The notes: generated by a model from the sequence alone, not told the origin. 15,542 bases of DNA from Syntrophaceae bacterium UBA2188 (GCA_002327985.1 DCVM01000076.1:1-15542), one strand, 5' to 3'; counted from the first letter of the stretch, positions 1 through 7,687 are shown. A program made the numbers and translations.

Positions 1-63
<63 letters not shown>

Positions 64-130
64 TTATCTGAAAATGATCCTTTTCAAAGGAAATAATATA
101 AAAGACCCAGAAACAGTAACCCCTATTCTT

Positions 131-143
131 TTATCAAAGAACG
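131..143 (-). promoter_or_regulatory. boxA-like antitermination site in the rRNA leader
   Basis: The minus strand reads CGTTCTTTGATAA, close to the bacterial boxA consensus (TGCTCTTTAACA type). It lies about 20 bases after the predicted start of the P2 transcript and about 70 bases before 16S, where boxA normally sits. In the family, boxA RNA binds NusB and ribosomal protein S10 (NusE), so that RNA polymerase ignores Rho inside the rRNA operon. The match is by eye. Confidence 0.45.
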
Positions 144-162
144 TACAAAGCCGAACCCAACT

Positions 163-191
163 AATATAAACCAGACTTATCAGATTGTCAA
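163..191 (-). promoter_or_regulatory. rRNA operon promoter P2
   Basis: On the minus strand a perfect -35 TTGACA (191-186) is followed by exactly 17 bases and then TATATT (168-163). The stretch just upstream is AT-rich and looks like an UP element. Transcription would start near 156, giving a leader of about 90 bases ahead of 16S. The spacing and both hexamers are near ideal, as expected for an rRNA promoter. Confidence 0.85.
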
Positions 192-235
192 GAAATAAAT
201 TTTCAAAGAGGAAAAACAACCATGCAGTTAAATAC

Positions 236-264
236 ATCCTATCAAAATAAATCCTTTTTGTCAA
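236..264 (-). promoter_or_regulatory. rRNA operon promoter P1, overlapping the tyrS stop
   Basis: A second perfect TTGACA (264-259) is followed by 17 bases and TAGGAT (241-236). The tyrS TGA stop (263-261) lies inside the -35 box. Together with the promoter 73 bases downstream it makes a tandem P1/P2 arrangement like that of many rRNA operons. The -10 match is five of six. Confidence 0.65.
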
Positions 265-1517
265 GGGGTTTTAAGTTTTATACGCCGGTACTTCTTTTTC
301 CCTGCCCTTAATGAAGCCTCCCCCTTATCACCTAAATCATCGAGGGTTATCACAACGTCGAATTTATCGATTCTCTTTTTATTAAAATACCCTCCGCCTT
401 GCTCAATTAATCGCCTCGCCTCTGAGCTTGAACCACAGAGACCTGCTTCTTCAAATAACTTAAATATTGGAATTCCTTGGATAAATTTTTCTTTATCCAT
501 ATAGGTAGTCGGTATGGAAGCCTCGTCCTTGTCATCTCCCGAAAAGAGGGCTTGAGACGCTTCCTTTGCCTTTATAGCCTCCTCTTCCCCATGTACAATT
601 CGAGTTGCCTCAAACGCCAGCCTCTCTTTGGATCTTCTAATGTCAGCCCCATTAAATTTCCCATATTCTTCTACCTCTTCCATGGGCAGAAAGGTGAACA
701 GAGCTAAAAACCTTTCCACATCCCGATCATCGGTATTGATCCAAAATTGAAAATATTCATAAGGAGAGGTTCGCTCGGGATCTAACCAGACTGCTCCTCT
801 TTCAGTCTTTCCCATCTTTCTACCATCAGCCGTCATGATCAGGGGAAAGGTGATCCCATAAGCTTGTTTCCCTTCAAGACGACGGATGAGATCGATCCCA
901 GCCACAATGTTGCCCCACTGATCACTCCCTCCCATTTGAATGATACAGTTGTGATGCTCAAAAAGATACCAAAAATCATAGGCCTGAAGGAGTTGATAAT
1001 TGAACTCAATAAAAGAAAGTCCTGTCTCCAACCGAATCTTTACCGATTCAGTGGCCAGCATGCGATTGACACTAAAATGAACGCCGATATCTCTCAGAAA
1101 ATCAATATAATTAAGCTTTGTCAACCAATCAGCATTATTTAAAAGAAGAGCCCTGGACTCCGAAAAATCTAAAAACCGAGAAAACTGCCTCTTCTGGGTT
1201 TCAGCATTTTTATTTATTTCCTCATAAGTCAAGATCTGACGCATCTCATCCTTGCCACTTGGGTCCCCGACCAAACCGGTCCCACCACCCACCAAGGCTA
1301 TCGGTTGATGGCCGTGTCTCTGCATGTGGGCTAAGGACATAATAGGCACCAAATTCCCAACGTGAAAACTTGAAGCCGTGGGATCAAAACCAATATAACA
1401 GCTGACCTTACCCTCTAATATCTCAGGGACTTTTCCTTCATCAGTGACTTTCTCAATAAAACCCCTCTCCTGAAAAACATCAAAAACGGTCTTCTCATGT
1501 TTAAAAGTTTTAACCAC
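261..1517 (-). CDS. tyrS: tyrosyl-tRNA synthetase
   Basis: This class I aminoacyl-tRNA synthetase (418 aa) charges tRNA-Tyr with tyrosine in the cytoplasm. The Rossmann fold carries the HIGH-type motif HVGN (52-55), preceded by GFDPTASS, and the KMSKS-type loop reads KMGKT (234-238). GGSDQWGN lies in the tyrosine/ATP pocket, and the last ~75 residues match an S4 RNA-binding domain. The length is normal for the bacterial enzyme. The start is a GTG, two bases after the ymdB stop and behind AGGAG, which suggests translational coupling to ymdB. The stop codon lies inside the -35 box of an rRNA promoter. Confidence 0.97.
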   Translation of the reverse strand: MVKTFKHEKTVFDVFQERGFIEKVTDEGKVPEILEGKVSCYIGFDPTASSFHVGNLVPIMSLAHMQRHGHQPIALVGGGTGLVGDPSGKDEMRQILTYEEINKNAETQKRQFSRFLDFSESRALLLNNADWLTKLNYIDFLRDIGVHFSVNRMLATESVKIRLETGLSFIEFNYQLLQAYDFWYLFEHHNCIIQMGGSDQWGNIVAGIDLIRRLEGKQAYGITFPLIMTADGRKMGKTERGAVWLDPERTSPYEYFQFWINTDDRDVERFLALFTFLPMEEVEEYGKFNGADIRRSKERLAFEATRIVHGEEEAIKAKEASQALFSGDDKDEASIPTTYMDKEKFIQGIPIFKLFEEAGLCGSSSEARRLIEQGGGYFNKKRIDKFDVVITLDDLGDKGEASLRAGKKKYRRIKLKTP

Positions 1518-1519
1518 CC

Positions 1520-2311
1520 TTAACTCCTCTCATCGAATGGAACTTTGATCCTCTGTATATTTTGGGATTTCCCTGTTTTCGGATCGACTTCGATCACCAC
1601 TCCTTGCAGTTCGATCCCCTCTGTAGCCACGTCAAATTTCCATGGGATTTGGGTCAATAAACGCTCCAAGGCGACCTGCTTACGAATTCCGATCACAGAG
1701 GCTAAGGGGCCTGTCATTCCGACATCCGTGATGAAAGCCGTTCCCTCATTCAATATCCTTTCATCACCCGTCTGGACATGGGTATGGGTTCCCAAAACAG
1801 CACTGACCTTCCCATCTAAAAACCAACCCATCGCCATTTTTTCTGAAGTCGCTTCTGCATGAAAATCGACCAGAATCATGTTCGTCTCTTTTCTTAACAG
1901 CTCGACTTCTTTTTCTCCAACACGAAAGGGGCAGTCCAGATGCTTCATGAAAACCCTACCTTCCAAATTTAGGACACCCACCTTCTGCCCGTTACCCGAA
2001 CGAAAGACACCTTTCCCTCTCCCTGGAACTTTGGGGGGATAATTTGCAGGTCTTAAAATACGAGGTTCCTCATCCAGAAATGGTATAATTTCTTTCTTCG
2101 CCCAAATATGGTTTCCAGAAGTCAGTACATCCACTCCTTGATCCAGAAACTCAATGGCAATCGTGGGTGTTATCCCCATGCCCCCGGCTGCATTCTCGCC
2201 GTTCGCAATCGTGAACTCAATCTTATGATCAGCAATCACCTTTCTTAAAACACGCTCGAGCGCTTGCCGACCTGCTTTTCCGATGATGTCCCCCACCATA
2301 AGAATCTTCAT
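1520..2311 (-). CDS. ymdB: YmdB-type metallophosphoesterase (TIGR00282 family)
   Basis: This 263 aa calcineurin-like phosphoesterase matches the family of Bacillus YmdB and Deinococcus DR1281, reported as cyclic nucleotide phosphodiesterases. The N-terminus MKILMVGDIIGKAGR carries the first metal-binding Asp. It is followed by NGENAAGG, TSGNHIW, VDFHAEATSEK and GTHTHVQTGDE, the His/Asn/Asp ligands of a dinuclear site. An upstream in-frame ATG at 2347 would add 12 residues, but the family begins at MKIL and 2347 lies in a repeat-rich gap, so 2311 is preferred. It sits between rny and tyrS. The rny-ymdB pair is a known conserved neighbourhood in Firmicutes too, which suggests a joint role in RNA or nucleotide signalling. 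Confidence 0.93.
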   Translation of the reverse strand: MKILMVGDIIGKAGRQALERVLRKVIADHKIEFTIANGENAAGGMGITPTIAIEFLDQGVDVLTSGNHIWAKKEIIPFLDEEPRILRPANYPPKVPGRGKGVFRSGNGQKVGVLNLEGRVFMKHLDCPFRVGEKEVELLRKETNMILVDFHAEATSEKMAMGWFLDGKVSAVLGTHTHVQTGDERILNEGTAFITDVGMTGPLASVIGIRKQVALERLLTQIPWKFDVATEGIELQGVVIEVDPKTGKSQNIQRIKVPFDERS

Positions 2312-2342
2312 TTCAAAAGGTCCTATGTTCGGATTTAATAGT

Positions 2343-2412
2343 CGCATAGTCGATTAGTCCTTTAGTTCAATAGTCAAAGACAATTAGACTACAGGACGAT
2401 TAGACTACGAAA
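2343..2412 (-). repeat. intergenic quasi-repeat built on GACTAATC / AGTCTAAT
   Basis: The gap between rny and ymdB is almost wholly made of variants of one word. On the minus strand it reads TAGTCTAAT, GTAGTCTAAT, GACTATTG, GGACTAATC, GACTATGC, GACTATT in succession. The two ends are partly complementary (AGTCtAAtcGTCCT against AGGACTAATCGACT). It begins at the rny TAG stop and runs nearly to the ymdB start. No gene or promoter is evident in it. Confidence 0.6.
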
Positions 2413-3981
2413 CTATTTGGCATAATCGACGGATCGCATTTCTCTGATCACCGTCACTTTAATCTGTCCGGGGTAAGTCAATTCCTTCTCGACCTTCCTG
2501 GCAATATCTCTGCCAAGAATGACCGAATCTTCATCAGAGATACGATCAGGCTGAACCATGATACGAATTTCCCTGCCCGCTTGAATGGCATAAGATTTTT
2601 CAACCCCCGGGAAGGACTGGGCGATCTTCTCCAAATCCTCTAATCTTTTTACATAGGTTTCAAGCATCTCACGCCTTGCCCCTGGCCTTGCCCCTGAAAG
2701 AGCATCAGCAGCCTCCACCAAAATATCAAGGATGGACTCAGGCTTTTCCTCTTCATGATGGGCAACAATGGCGTGGACAATCATAGGTGATTCCCCATAT
2801 TTCCTTGCCAGTTCTGCTCCAATCTTCCCATGGGACCCTTCCACTTCATGATCGACAGCCTTTCCAATGTCATGAAGAAGACCCGCTCTCTTGGCTTGCT
2901 TCACATTGGCCCCAAGTTCTGCAGCCATGATTCCGCAAAGAAACGCCACTTCCAAAGAGTGCTGATAGACGTTCTGGGCAAAGCTCGTTCGATATTTGAG
3001 TCGCCCGATCAGTTTGATCAATTCGGGATGCATGCTATGGACACCCACATCAAAAGTCGCTTGTTCCCCTGCTTCACGGATGGTTGTTTCGACTTCCTGC
3101 TCCACTTTTTGGACAATCTCTTCAATCCGAGCAGGATGGATCCGTCCATCGCTCACCAGACGTTCCAAGGCAATTCGGGCAATCTCCCTGCGAACAGGAT
3201 TAAATCCTGAAAGAATTACAGCCTCTGGTGTGTCGTCGATGATCAGATCGATTCCGGTCGCTGCTTCGAGCGCTCGGATGTTTCGACCTTCACGACCGAT
3301 GATGCGGCCTTTCATCTCTTCATTCGGGAGATTGACCACAGAAACGGTTTTCTCAGCGACATATTCTCCAGCATAACGTTGAACGGCCAGACTGATAATC
3401 TCTTTCGACTTTTTATCGGCAAGTTCCTTGGTTTCCTCTTCGACCTTTTTTATCCTCTTGGCAGCTTCATGTTTTGCCTCGTTTTCCATAGATTCTATCA
3501 AGAACCGCTTTGCCTCTTCAGAAGACATCTTCGCAATGCTCTCCAATTGGACACGTTGCTTTTCAAAAAGGGCTGCAACCTTCTTCTCTTGTTCTTGAAT
3601 CATTTTTTCTTGCTGGGTCAAAGCCTTTTCCCTGCGACCGATGTCTCCTTCTTTGGTTTCCATGAGCTCAATCTTTTTGTCCAGATGAGATTCTCTCTGG
3701 ATCAATCTTTTTTCCAGGTTCTGAAGTTCTTGACGTTTCTCCATCGTCTCTTTTTCAAACTCAGCCTTTTCTTGATAGAATTTATCTTTGGCCTGGAGGA
3801 GGGCTTCCTTCTTTAATATCTCCGCCTTCTTCTCAGCTTCCTCGATCAAGCGTTTGGCGACCTCTTTGGCAGAAACAATCCTGGCCTCAGAAAATCTCTT
3901 TCTAACAAGGAATCCAATGATCCCTCCAAGGAATGCAATCACAGAAATGAGAATGATGTACATCTCAATGGATAACTTCAA
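2413..3981 (-). CDS. rny: ribonuclease Y
   Basis: RNase Y is a membrane-anchored endoribonuclease that starts bulk mRNA decay. The protein (522 aa from the chosen start) has an N-terminal membrane helix at about 8-25, then a long charged coiled coil to about 185. A KH domain follows with GRIIGREGRN (225-234), then an HD domain with LLHDIGKA (His370-Asp371), and a C-terminal Rny domain ending in IREMRSVDYAK. Upstream ATGs lack a ribosome binding site. A strong AAGGAGGTG lies 11 bases before a TTG at 3981, giving MKLSIEMYII, whereas the ATG of MYII would be 29 bases from it, so the TTG is preferred. Next downstream is ymdB. Confidence 0.93.
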   Translation of the reverse strand: MKLSIEMYIILISVIAFLGGIIGFLVRKRFSEARIVSAKEVAKRLIEEAEKKAEILKKEALLQAKDKFYQEKAEFEKETMEKRQELQNLEKRLIQRESHLDKKIELMETKEGDIGRREKALTQQEKMIQEQEKKVAALFEKQRVQLESIAKMSSEEAKRFLIESMENEAKHEAAKRIKKVEEETKELADKKSKEIISLAVQRYAGEYVAEKTVSVVNLPNEEMKGRIIGREGRNIRALEAATGIDLIIDDTPEAVILSGFNPVRREIARIALERLVSDGRIHPARIEEIVQKVEQEVETTIREAGEQATFDVGVHSMHPELIKLIGRLKYRTSFAQNVYQHSLEVAFLCGIMAAELGANVKQAKRAGLLHDIGKAVDHEVEGSHGKIGAELARKYGESPMIVHAIVAHHEEEKPESILDILVEAADALSGARPGARREMLETYVKRLEDLEKIAQSFPGVEKSYAIQAGREIRIMVQPDRISDEDSVILGRDIARKVEKELTYPGQIKVTVIREMRSVDYAK

Positions 3982-4006
3982 TGGTCCTTTCACCTCCTTA
4001 TATTGA

Positions 4007-4045
4007 AAATCGCATAGCGCCTTGGGCATAGCGCATAGCGTAATG
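4007..4045 (-). repeat. GCTATGC heptamer repeat upstream of rny
   Basis: The minus strand carries ACGCTATGC, GCTATGC and GGCGCTATGCG within 35 bases, three near-identical copies of a GCTATGC heptamer. It ends about 10 bases before the rny ribosome binding site, so it would lie in the 5' leader of the mRNA. Its word differs from those in the other gaps of the same gene block. Confidence 0.6.
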
Positions 4046-4077
4046 ACAAAAAACAAAAACTATTTTCATAGTACTCA

Positions 4078-4097
4078 CTTTCCTGCCACAGGAAAAG
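4078..4097 (-). other. small hairpin in the rny leader
   Basis: TTTCCTG (4079-4085), a three-base loop and CAGGAAA (4089-4095) form a perfect 7 bp stem about 100 bases before the rny start. No T-tract follows, so it is unlikely to be an intrinsic terminator. It could be an mRNA 5' stabiliser or chance. Confidence 0.35.
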
Positions 4098-4163
4098 CTA
4101 CCTCCCCGCATGGTTTATGATTACAAGATAACAATATTTTTTGCCTCGTGATTCAACTAAACA

Positions 4164-4550
4164 TCACCGATACAACTCATTAACGCAACTTAAAAAAAAT
4201 AAAATCTTCAGTTTAGAAAAAAGGGAGTTTTGGAATGGGATAGAGAAAAAGACAGGTTCAATGGAACCCGACATGGAAGAAAAATTGAGGGGAGCCCCAA
4301 GGTTGATTTCCAATTGACCTTCATTATTATGCAAAACCCTGCTTTCCTTTGAAAGAAGGAGTCCGTGTTGTTTCTCTTTTCCTCCATAACGAGACCACCT
4401 TTAAGGGGAGAACGATAGAGGGATAGATGGTCTAATTTGATAGAGATCATTAACCATCTTCCCCATCGACTCCACATCTTTGGAAAATTCTGCAGGATTT
4501 CGATCAATTTCCAAACGATCATAGGTATCAAACCCATTTCTCTTCTCATA
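4164..4550 (-). pseudogene. possible decayed reading frame between the 6S-like RNA and rny
   Basis: No recognisable gene fills the gap between the candidate 6S RNA and rny. One minus-strand frame (4550 to 4164) is open for 128 codons except for a single TAA (4403-4401). Its first part reads as a plausible acidic soluble protein, with LEIDRNPAEF and KDVESMGKMVNDLYQIR. A second frame is fully open for 113 codons (4549-4208) but is rich in Trp and Ser and looks like a shadow. No good start or ribosome binding site is seen for the first frame. It may be a decayed gene or chance; I recognise no family. Confidence 0.25.
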
Positions 4551-4614
4551 TCAGGATCGATGAAATATTTTCCTTCCCTCTATTCCACCACACCTTTCAT
4601 TTTCTGAAGACGGT

Positions 4615-4746
4615 GTTGATCTTAAATCCCCTGCTTAATGTCCTATGGCCAGTGATCCTAACCAACCATTCGAAAAGGGTCCCTCTTTTTAAGGTCGCCA
4701 ATCAAAAATCCTCTGGTCAACCCGAATACAGCAGGGGGAAATCAAC
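4615..4746 (-). ncRNA. ssrS: candidate 6S RNA, directly downstream of zapA
   Basis: 6S RNA mimics an open promoter and sequesters sigma70 RNA polymerase. In many proteobacteria it lies just after zapA, as here. The minus strand reads CCCCCTGC (4738-4731), then TGTATTCGGGTTGACCAG, resembling the 5' side of E. coli 6S (TGTTCGCAAGCGGGCCAG). GCAGGGG (4634-4628) closes the stem. The stem extends outward: GTTGAT (4746-4741, including the zapA stop) pairs with ATCAAC (4620-4615). CCAG and CTGG further in could form the next helix. The CCCCCTGC-to-GCAGGGG core is only 111 bases against the usual ~180, so this is a candidate and not a firm call. Confidence 0.48.
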
Positions 4747-5062
4747 CAGTAAGCGGCGTCTTTTCTAACTCCATCCCTCCCATTTTGATATCAATTTTCT
4801 CAGCTAAATCTTTCGATTTGGTCTCAACCTCCCGGAGCAGAGCCATCCTTTTTTCCTTTTCTTTTAAAAGATCATCCGCAATATTTAGAGCGGTTAAAAT
4901 CGCCACGTTTAGTGTCGAAACGCTCTTTGTTTTTTTTAAAACCTCATCCATCTTTTCGTTGACATATTTGGCCACTTCCTGGATATAATTTTCCTCTGCA
5001 TCCGTTTTGACGGTGTAGGTTTGGCCAAACACCTTAATCTCAACCAATCGTTCTGTTCCCAT
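4742..5062 (-). CDS. zapA: cell division protein ZapA
   Basis: ZapA is a small cytoplasmic protein that binds and bundles FtsZ at the Z-ring. The 106 aa product begins with the typical beta-rich head VEIKVFGQTYTVKTDAEENYIQEVAKYVNEKM. It continues with the conserved LNVAILTALNIADDLL segment and ends in a Glu/Lys-rich coiled coil. Length and order fit the family. It lies 36 bases after the ZapB-like gene and just before the candidate 6S RNA, and the zapA-6S adjacency is widespread. ATGGGAACAGAA is the start, behind a GAGGAG ribosome binding site. Confidence 0.92.
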   Translation of the reverse strand: MGTERLVEIKVFGQTYTVKTDAEENYIQEVAKYVNEKMDEVLKKTKSVSTLNVAILTALNIADDLLKEKEKRMALLREVETKSKDLAEKIDIKMGGMELEKTPLTG

Positions 5063-5098
5063 CTCCTCACAACTTTCAAAATGATTTCAGGGACCCGG

Positions 5099-5374
5099 TT
5101 AGGTATCGACGTTTTTAAAACGATGAAGGAGTTGATCTATTCGTGTCCTAACCTTTTCTCTATCCTGAGAGAGAAGTTTCATCTTCTTTTCGAGCTGAGC
5201 AACCTTCTCTCTCTCCTCCTCCAGGGCAGCGGCCAGATGATCTCTCTCCTTCTTAACTTGATGAAATGTTGCTAAAAGATGACGGACTTTTTCTTCGAGG
5301 TCTCCAAGCAATCCTTGTTCTTCCTCGGCGGCCCCTTTAGCTGTCTGTTGGTCTAATGTTATTTCTCCAGCCAT
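5099..5374 (-). CDS. zapB: ZapB-like coiled-coil division protein
   Basis: This 91 aa protein is nearly all coiled coil: from about residue 22 it runs as LEEKVRHLLATFHQVKKERD and on through heptads of Leu, Glu and Lys to the end. Small coiled coils directly upstream of zapA are commonly ZapB-type proteins that stabilise Z-rings through ZapA. Sequence identity is low across this family, so the call rests on size, coiled coil and position. The acidic head (AAEEEQGLLGDLEEK) has no recognised motif. It is cotranscribed with zapA by position. Confidence 0.7.
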   Translation of the reverse strand: MAGEITLDQQTAKGAAEEEQGLLGDLEEKVRHLLATFHQVKKERDHLAAALEEEREKVAQLEKKMKLLSQDREKVRTRIDQLLHRFKNVDT

Positions 5375-5400
5375 AAAAAGTCAACCCTAATAGAAACCAT

Positions 5401-5501
5401 CATTGAAAATCGCAAAATTAGCAATGGTCAATTAACAATGAATTGAAAATTTTCTTCTTTTTTTTGCTAAATGCTAATTTTGCAATGCTAATTCTTCAAT
5501 G
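5401..5501. repeat. nested inverted repeat between prfB and zapB
   Basis: The gap holds a perfect 12 bp inverted repeat, GCAAAATTAGCA (5412-5423) and TGCTAATTTTGC (5472-5483). It is nested in a 7 bp one, CATTGAA (5401-5407) and TTCAATG (5495-5501). Extra variants of the word GCTAAT occur in between. It reaches to within nine bases of the prfB stop. It could fold as a hairpin between the two genes and act as a weak terminator or RNA stabiliser, though there is no clear T-run at the right place. Confidence 0.65.
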
Positions 5502-5509
5502 ATCTTTAT

Positions 5510-6605
5510 TTAAGTTGTGCTGAGCAAAAAGGCTTTGATGAATTCGTCAATTTCTCCATCCATCACTCGATCGACTTGGTGAATCACCTTGTTGCTACGG
5601 TGATCCTTAACCATTTTATAGGGGTGCATAATATATGAACGAATCTGGCTCCCCCAGGCAATCTCCTTTTTGGTGTTGTGAAGGTCCTGAAGTTTCTCTT
5701 CTTTTTCTTTCAATTCCTTTTCATAAATGCGTGCCCTCAATATCTTCAAGGCAGTCGCCTTATTCTTATGCTGGGACCGCTCATTTTGACATTGAACAAC
5801 GATACCTGTAGGGAGGTGAGTGATTCGTACCGCCGAATCGGTTTTGTTCACATGTTGCCCTCCTGCCCCACTTGAGCGAAAGGTATCTATTCTTAAATCT
5901 TTTTCATCGATCTGCACCATAATGTCATCAGAGATTTCTGGGATGACAAAAACCGATGCGAAAGAAGTATGCCTTCTTGCTCCCGCATCGAAAGGAGAAA
6001 TCCGAACCAAGCGGTGGATTCCACTCTCTGCTTTCAAATACCCATAGGCGTAACGGCCATGGGCCATAAAGGTAACGTTTTTTAAACCGGCTTCTTCACC
6101 TGGGAGGATATCAATAATTTTTGTACCAAAATTCTTTTTCTCCGCCCATCTCAGATACATCCTCAGAAGCATTTCCACCCAATCCTGAGCTTCCGTTCCA
6201 CCTGCACCTGCATTGATGCTGACAATGGCATGGTTTGGATCGTGTTCCCCTCCTAACATCCTCTTAAACTCAATCTCTTGAAGGGAGACTTCACTTTTTT
6301 GTACCCTCTCGGATAACTCCTGAGCCTCCTGCTCATCCCCCTGTTCCTCAAGCAGTTGGAGGAGGATCTCCATCTCCTCCAACGTTTTCTTCTCTTCTTC
6401 CCAAGGGGAAAGACTCTCTAAGATGAAAGTTCGTTCTTTTAAAATCTTTTGAGCCGCTTCACCCCCTTCCCAAAAATCTGGTTTGGCGATCATCTTTCCA
6501 ATCTCATCTAATCTTTTTCCTTTTCCTTCGACGTCAAAGAGGACCTCTAAGGGACTCCAGGCGGCCCTTTAACTCTTTCAACCGATCTCTTAACTCAACC
6601 AACAT
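5510..6605 (-). CDS. prfB: peptide chain release factor 2, with programmed +1 frameshift
   Basis: RF2 reads UGA and UAA stops and triggers peptide release. The gene is in two frames. ATG at 6605 opens 23 codons (MLVELRDRLKELKGRLESLR, then GPL) to an in-frame TGA at 6536-6534. Skipping one base there continues as DVEGKGKRLDEIGKM and on to 5510, for 364 aa in all. The RF2-specific SPF stop-recognition tripeptide is at about 203-205 and the catalytic GGQ at about 248-250, within two residues of their E. coli positions. A call starting at the internal ATG (6493) would lose the first 37 residues. A gap with its own promoters separates it from sucD upstream. Confidence 0.96.
6533..6548 (-). promoter_or_regulatory. 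RF2 programmed frameshift signal
   Basis: The minus strand reads AGAGGT CCT CTT TGA C. This is the classic RF2 autoregulatory site: an internal Shine-Dalgarno-like AGAGGT three bases before the slippery CTT TGA C. In E. coli, low RF2 lets the ribosome pause at the UGA and slip +1 to make more RF2. The spacing matches the E. coli AGG GGG TAT CTT TGA C layout. Confidence 0.95.
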
Positions 6606-6638
6606 AAAATAATCCTTTCTGTTTAAGCATTGAAACTT

Positions 6639-6667
6639 ATCATAACTTAAATCAAAAAAAATGTAAA
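6639..6667 (-). promoter_or_regulatory. putative prfB promoter
   Basis: TTTACA (6667-6662), 17 bases, TATGAT (6644-6639) on the minus strand, about 34 bases ahead of the prfB ATG. Five of six bases match in each box. A second possible promoter further upstream has TTGACA at 6734-6729 inside the last codons of sucD, with TATTAA (6712-6707) after 16 bases. Confidence 0.6.
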
Positions 6668-6719
6668 TCTGTGAAAATAACTTATTGAAATAAAATAAGA
6701 AGCTTTTTAATATGCTCTT

Positions 6720-7595
6720 TTATCTTTTTGTCAAGATGGGAACAATCTCTTCTCCTACCAATGCAGGGTTTCTAACTACTCTAACGCCTGCTTGACTCAA
6801 TGCCTCCATCTTCTCCTTAGCTGTTCCTTTCCCTCCCGCAATAATCGCACCTGCGTGCCCCATTCTCCTACCAGGAGGAGCAGTCAAACCGGCAATAAAA
6901 GCCAATACTGGTTTATGAACATACCTTTCAATAAATTGAGCTGCCTCTTCCTCTGCCGTTCCACCAATTTCGCCGATCATGATCACTGCATCTGTACGGG
7001 GATCTTTCTCAAAATAGGCCAAGAGATCGACAAAGTTTAGCCCAATGATCTGATCTCCCCCAATCCCCACGCAGGTCGATTGCCCGATTCCCTTTTTGGT
7101 CAATTGATCGACGACCTCATAGGTGAGTGTTCCACTACGAGAGATGATTCCAATTGTGCCCGGCTTATGAATATAACCTGCCATTACTCCGATTTTACAT
7201 TTACCGGGCGAAATGATACCAGGAGTATTGGGACCAATCAACTTTGCGTCTGTTCCCTTGAGATATTGCCGAACCACCACCATGTCCAGCGTTGGAATCC
7301 CCTCGGTCAGACAGACAATGGTTGAAATTCCTGCTTCAGCCGCCTCCAGGATGGCATCTCCAGCAAAAGCAGGGGGGACAAAAATCGCAGAGGCGTTGGC
7401 CTTCGTATTCTTGACCGCTTCCGATACACTATTAAACACTGGAATTCCATCAATGCTTTGCCCGCCTTTCCCGGGGGTCACACCTGCCACGACCTTTGTC
7501 CCATACTCCACCATCTGGCGGGTATGAAACATTCCCTCATTTCCTGTGATTCCCTGAACCACGACTCGTGTGTTTTCATCTACCAATATACTCAT
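6720..7595 (-). CDS. sucD: succinyl-CoA synthetase (ADP-forming), alpha subunit
   Basis: With SucC this subunit interconverts succinyl-CoA and succinate with substrate-level phosphorylation. The 291 aa protein has the CoA-binding Rossmann domain at the N-terminus (VVVQGITGNEGMFHTRQM). It also has the GPNTPGIISPG loop and the active-site phosphohistidine in RRMGHAGAI (His247, E. coli His246). An in-frame GTG at 7601 would add two residues, but it is part of the GGAGGTG ribosome binding site, so the ATG at 7595 is used. It lies 86 bases after sucC on the same strand. Confidence 0.97.
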   Translation of the reverse strand: MSILVDENTRVVVQGITGNEGMFHTRQMVEYGTKVVAGVTPGKGGQSIDGIPVFNSVSEAVKNTKANASAIFVPPAFAGDAILEAAEAGISTIVCLTEGIPTLDMVVVRQYLKGTDAKLIGPNTPGIISPGKCKIGVMAGYIHKPGTIGIISRSGTLTYEVVDQLTKKGIGQSTCVGIGGDQIIGLNFVDLLAYFEKDPRTDAVIMIGEIGGTAEEEAAQFIERYVHKPVLAFIAGLTAPPGRRMGHAGAIIAGGKGTAKEKMEALSQAGVRVVRNPALVGEEIVPILTKR

Positions 7596-7625
7596 GCTCA
7601 CCTCCAGATAAAAGAAAGCACCAGG

Positions 7626-7687
7626 CAGTTAGCAGAAGGCAGAAAAAATCCAAATTAAGGAAACGGCCTACTGCTTCCTGCTTACTG
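7626..7687. repeat. GCAGAAG-type inverted repeat between sucC and sucD
   Basis: CAGTTAGCAGAAGGCAG (7626-7642) and CTGCTTCCTGCTTACTG (7671-7687) form a 17 bp inverted repeat with 14 matches around a 28-base loop. Each arm is itself a run of heptamers (CAGTAAG CAGGAAG CAGTAGG on the minus strand). The downstream arm contains the sucC TAA stop. Such a hairpin could set the sucC to sucD ratio or protect mRNA ends. Confidence 0.65.

Noticed and set aside
64..264. 66-codon frame upstream of 16S
   Set aside because: It covers the rRNA promoters and leader and has no family resemblance.
3379..3816. 145-codon plus-strand frame rich in Phe and Leu
   Set aside because: It is the antisense of the RNase Y coiled coil; Lys/Glu codons read backwards give Phe/Leu.
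6534..6536. In-frame TGA in prfB as a nonsense mutation
   Set aside because: The CTT TGA C context with AGAGGT three bases upstream is the conserved programmed frameshift of RF2.
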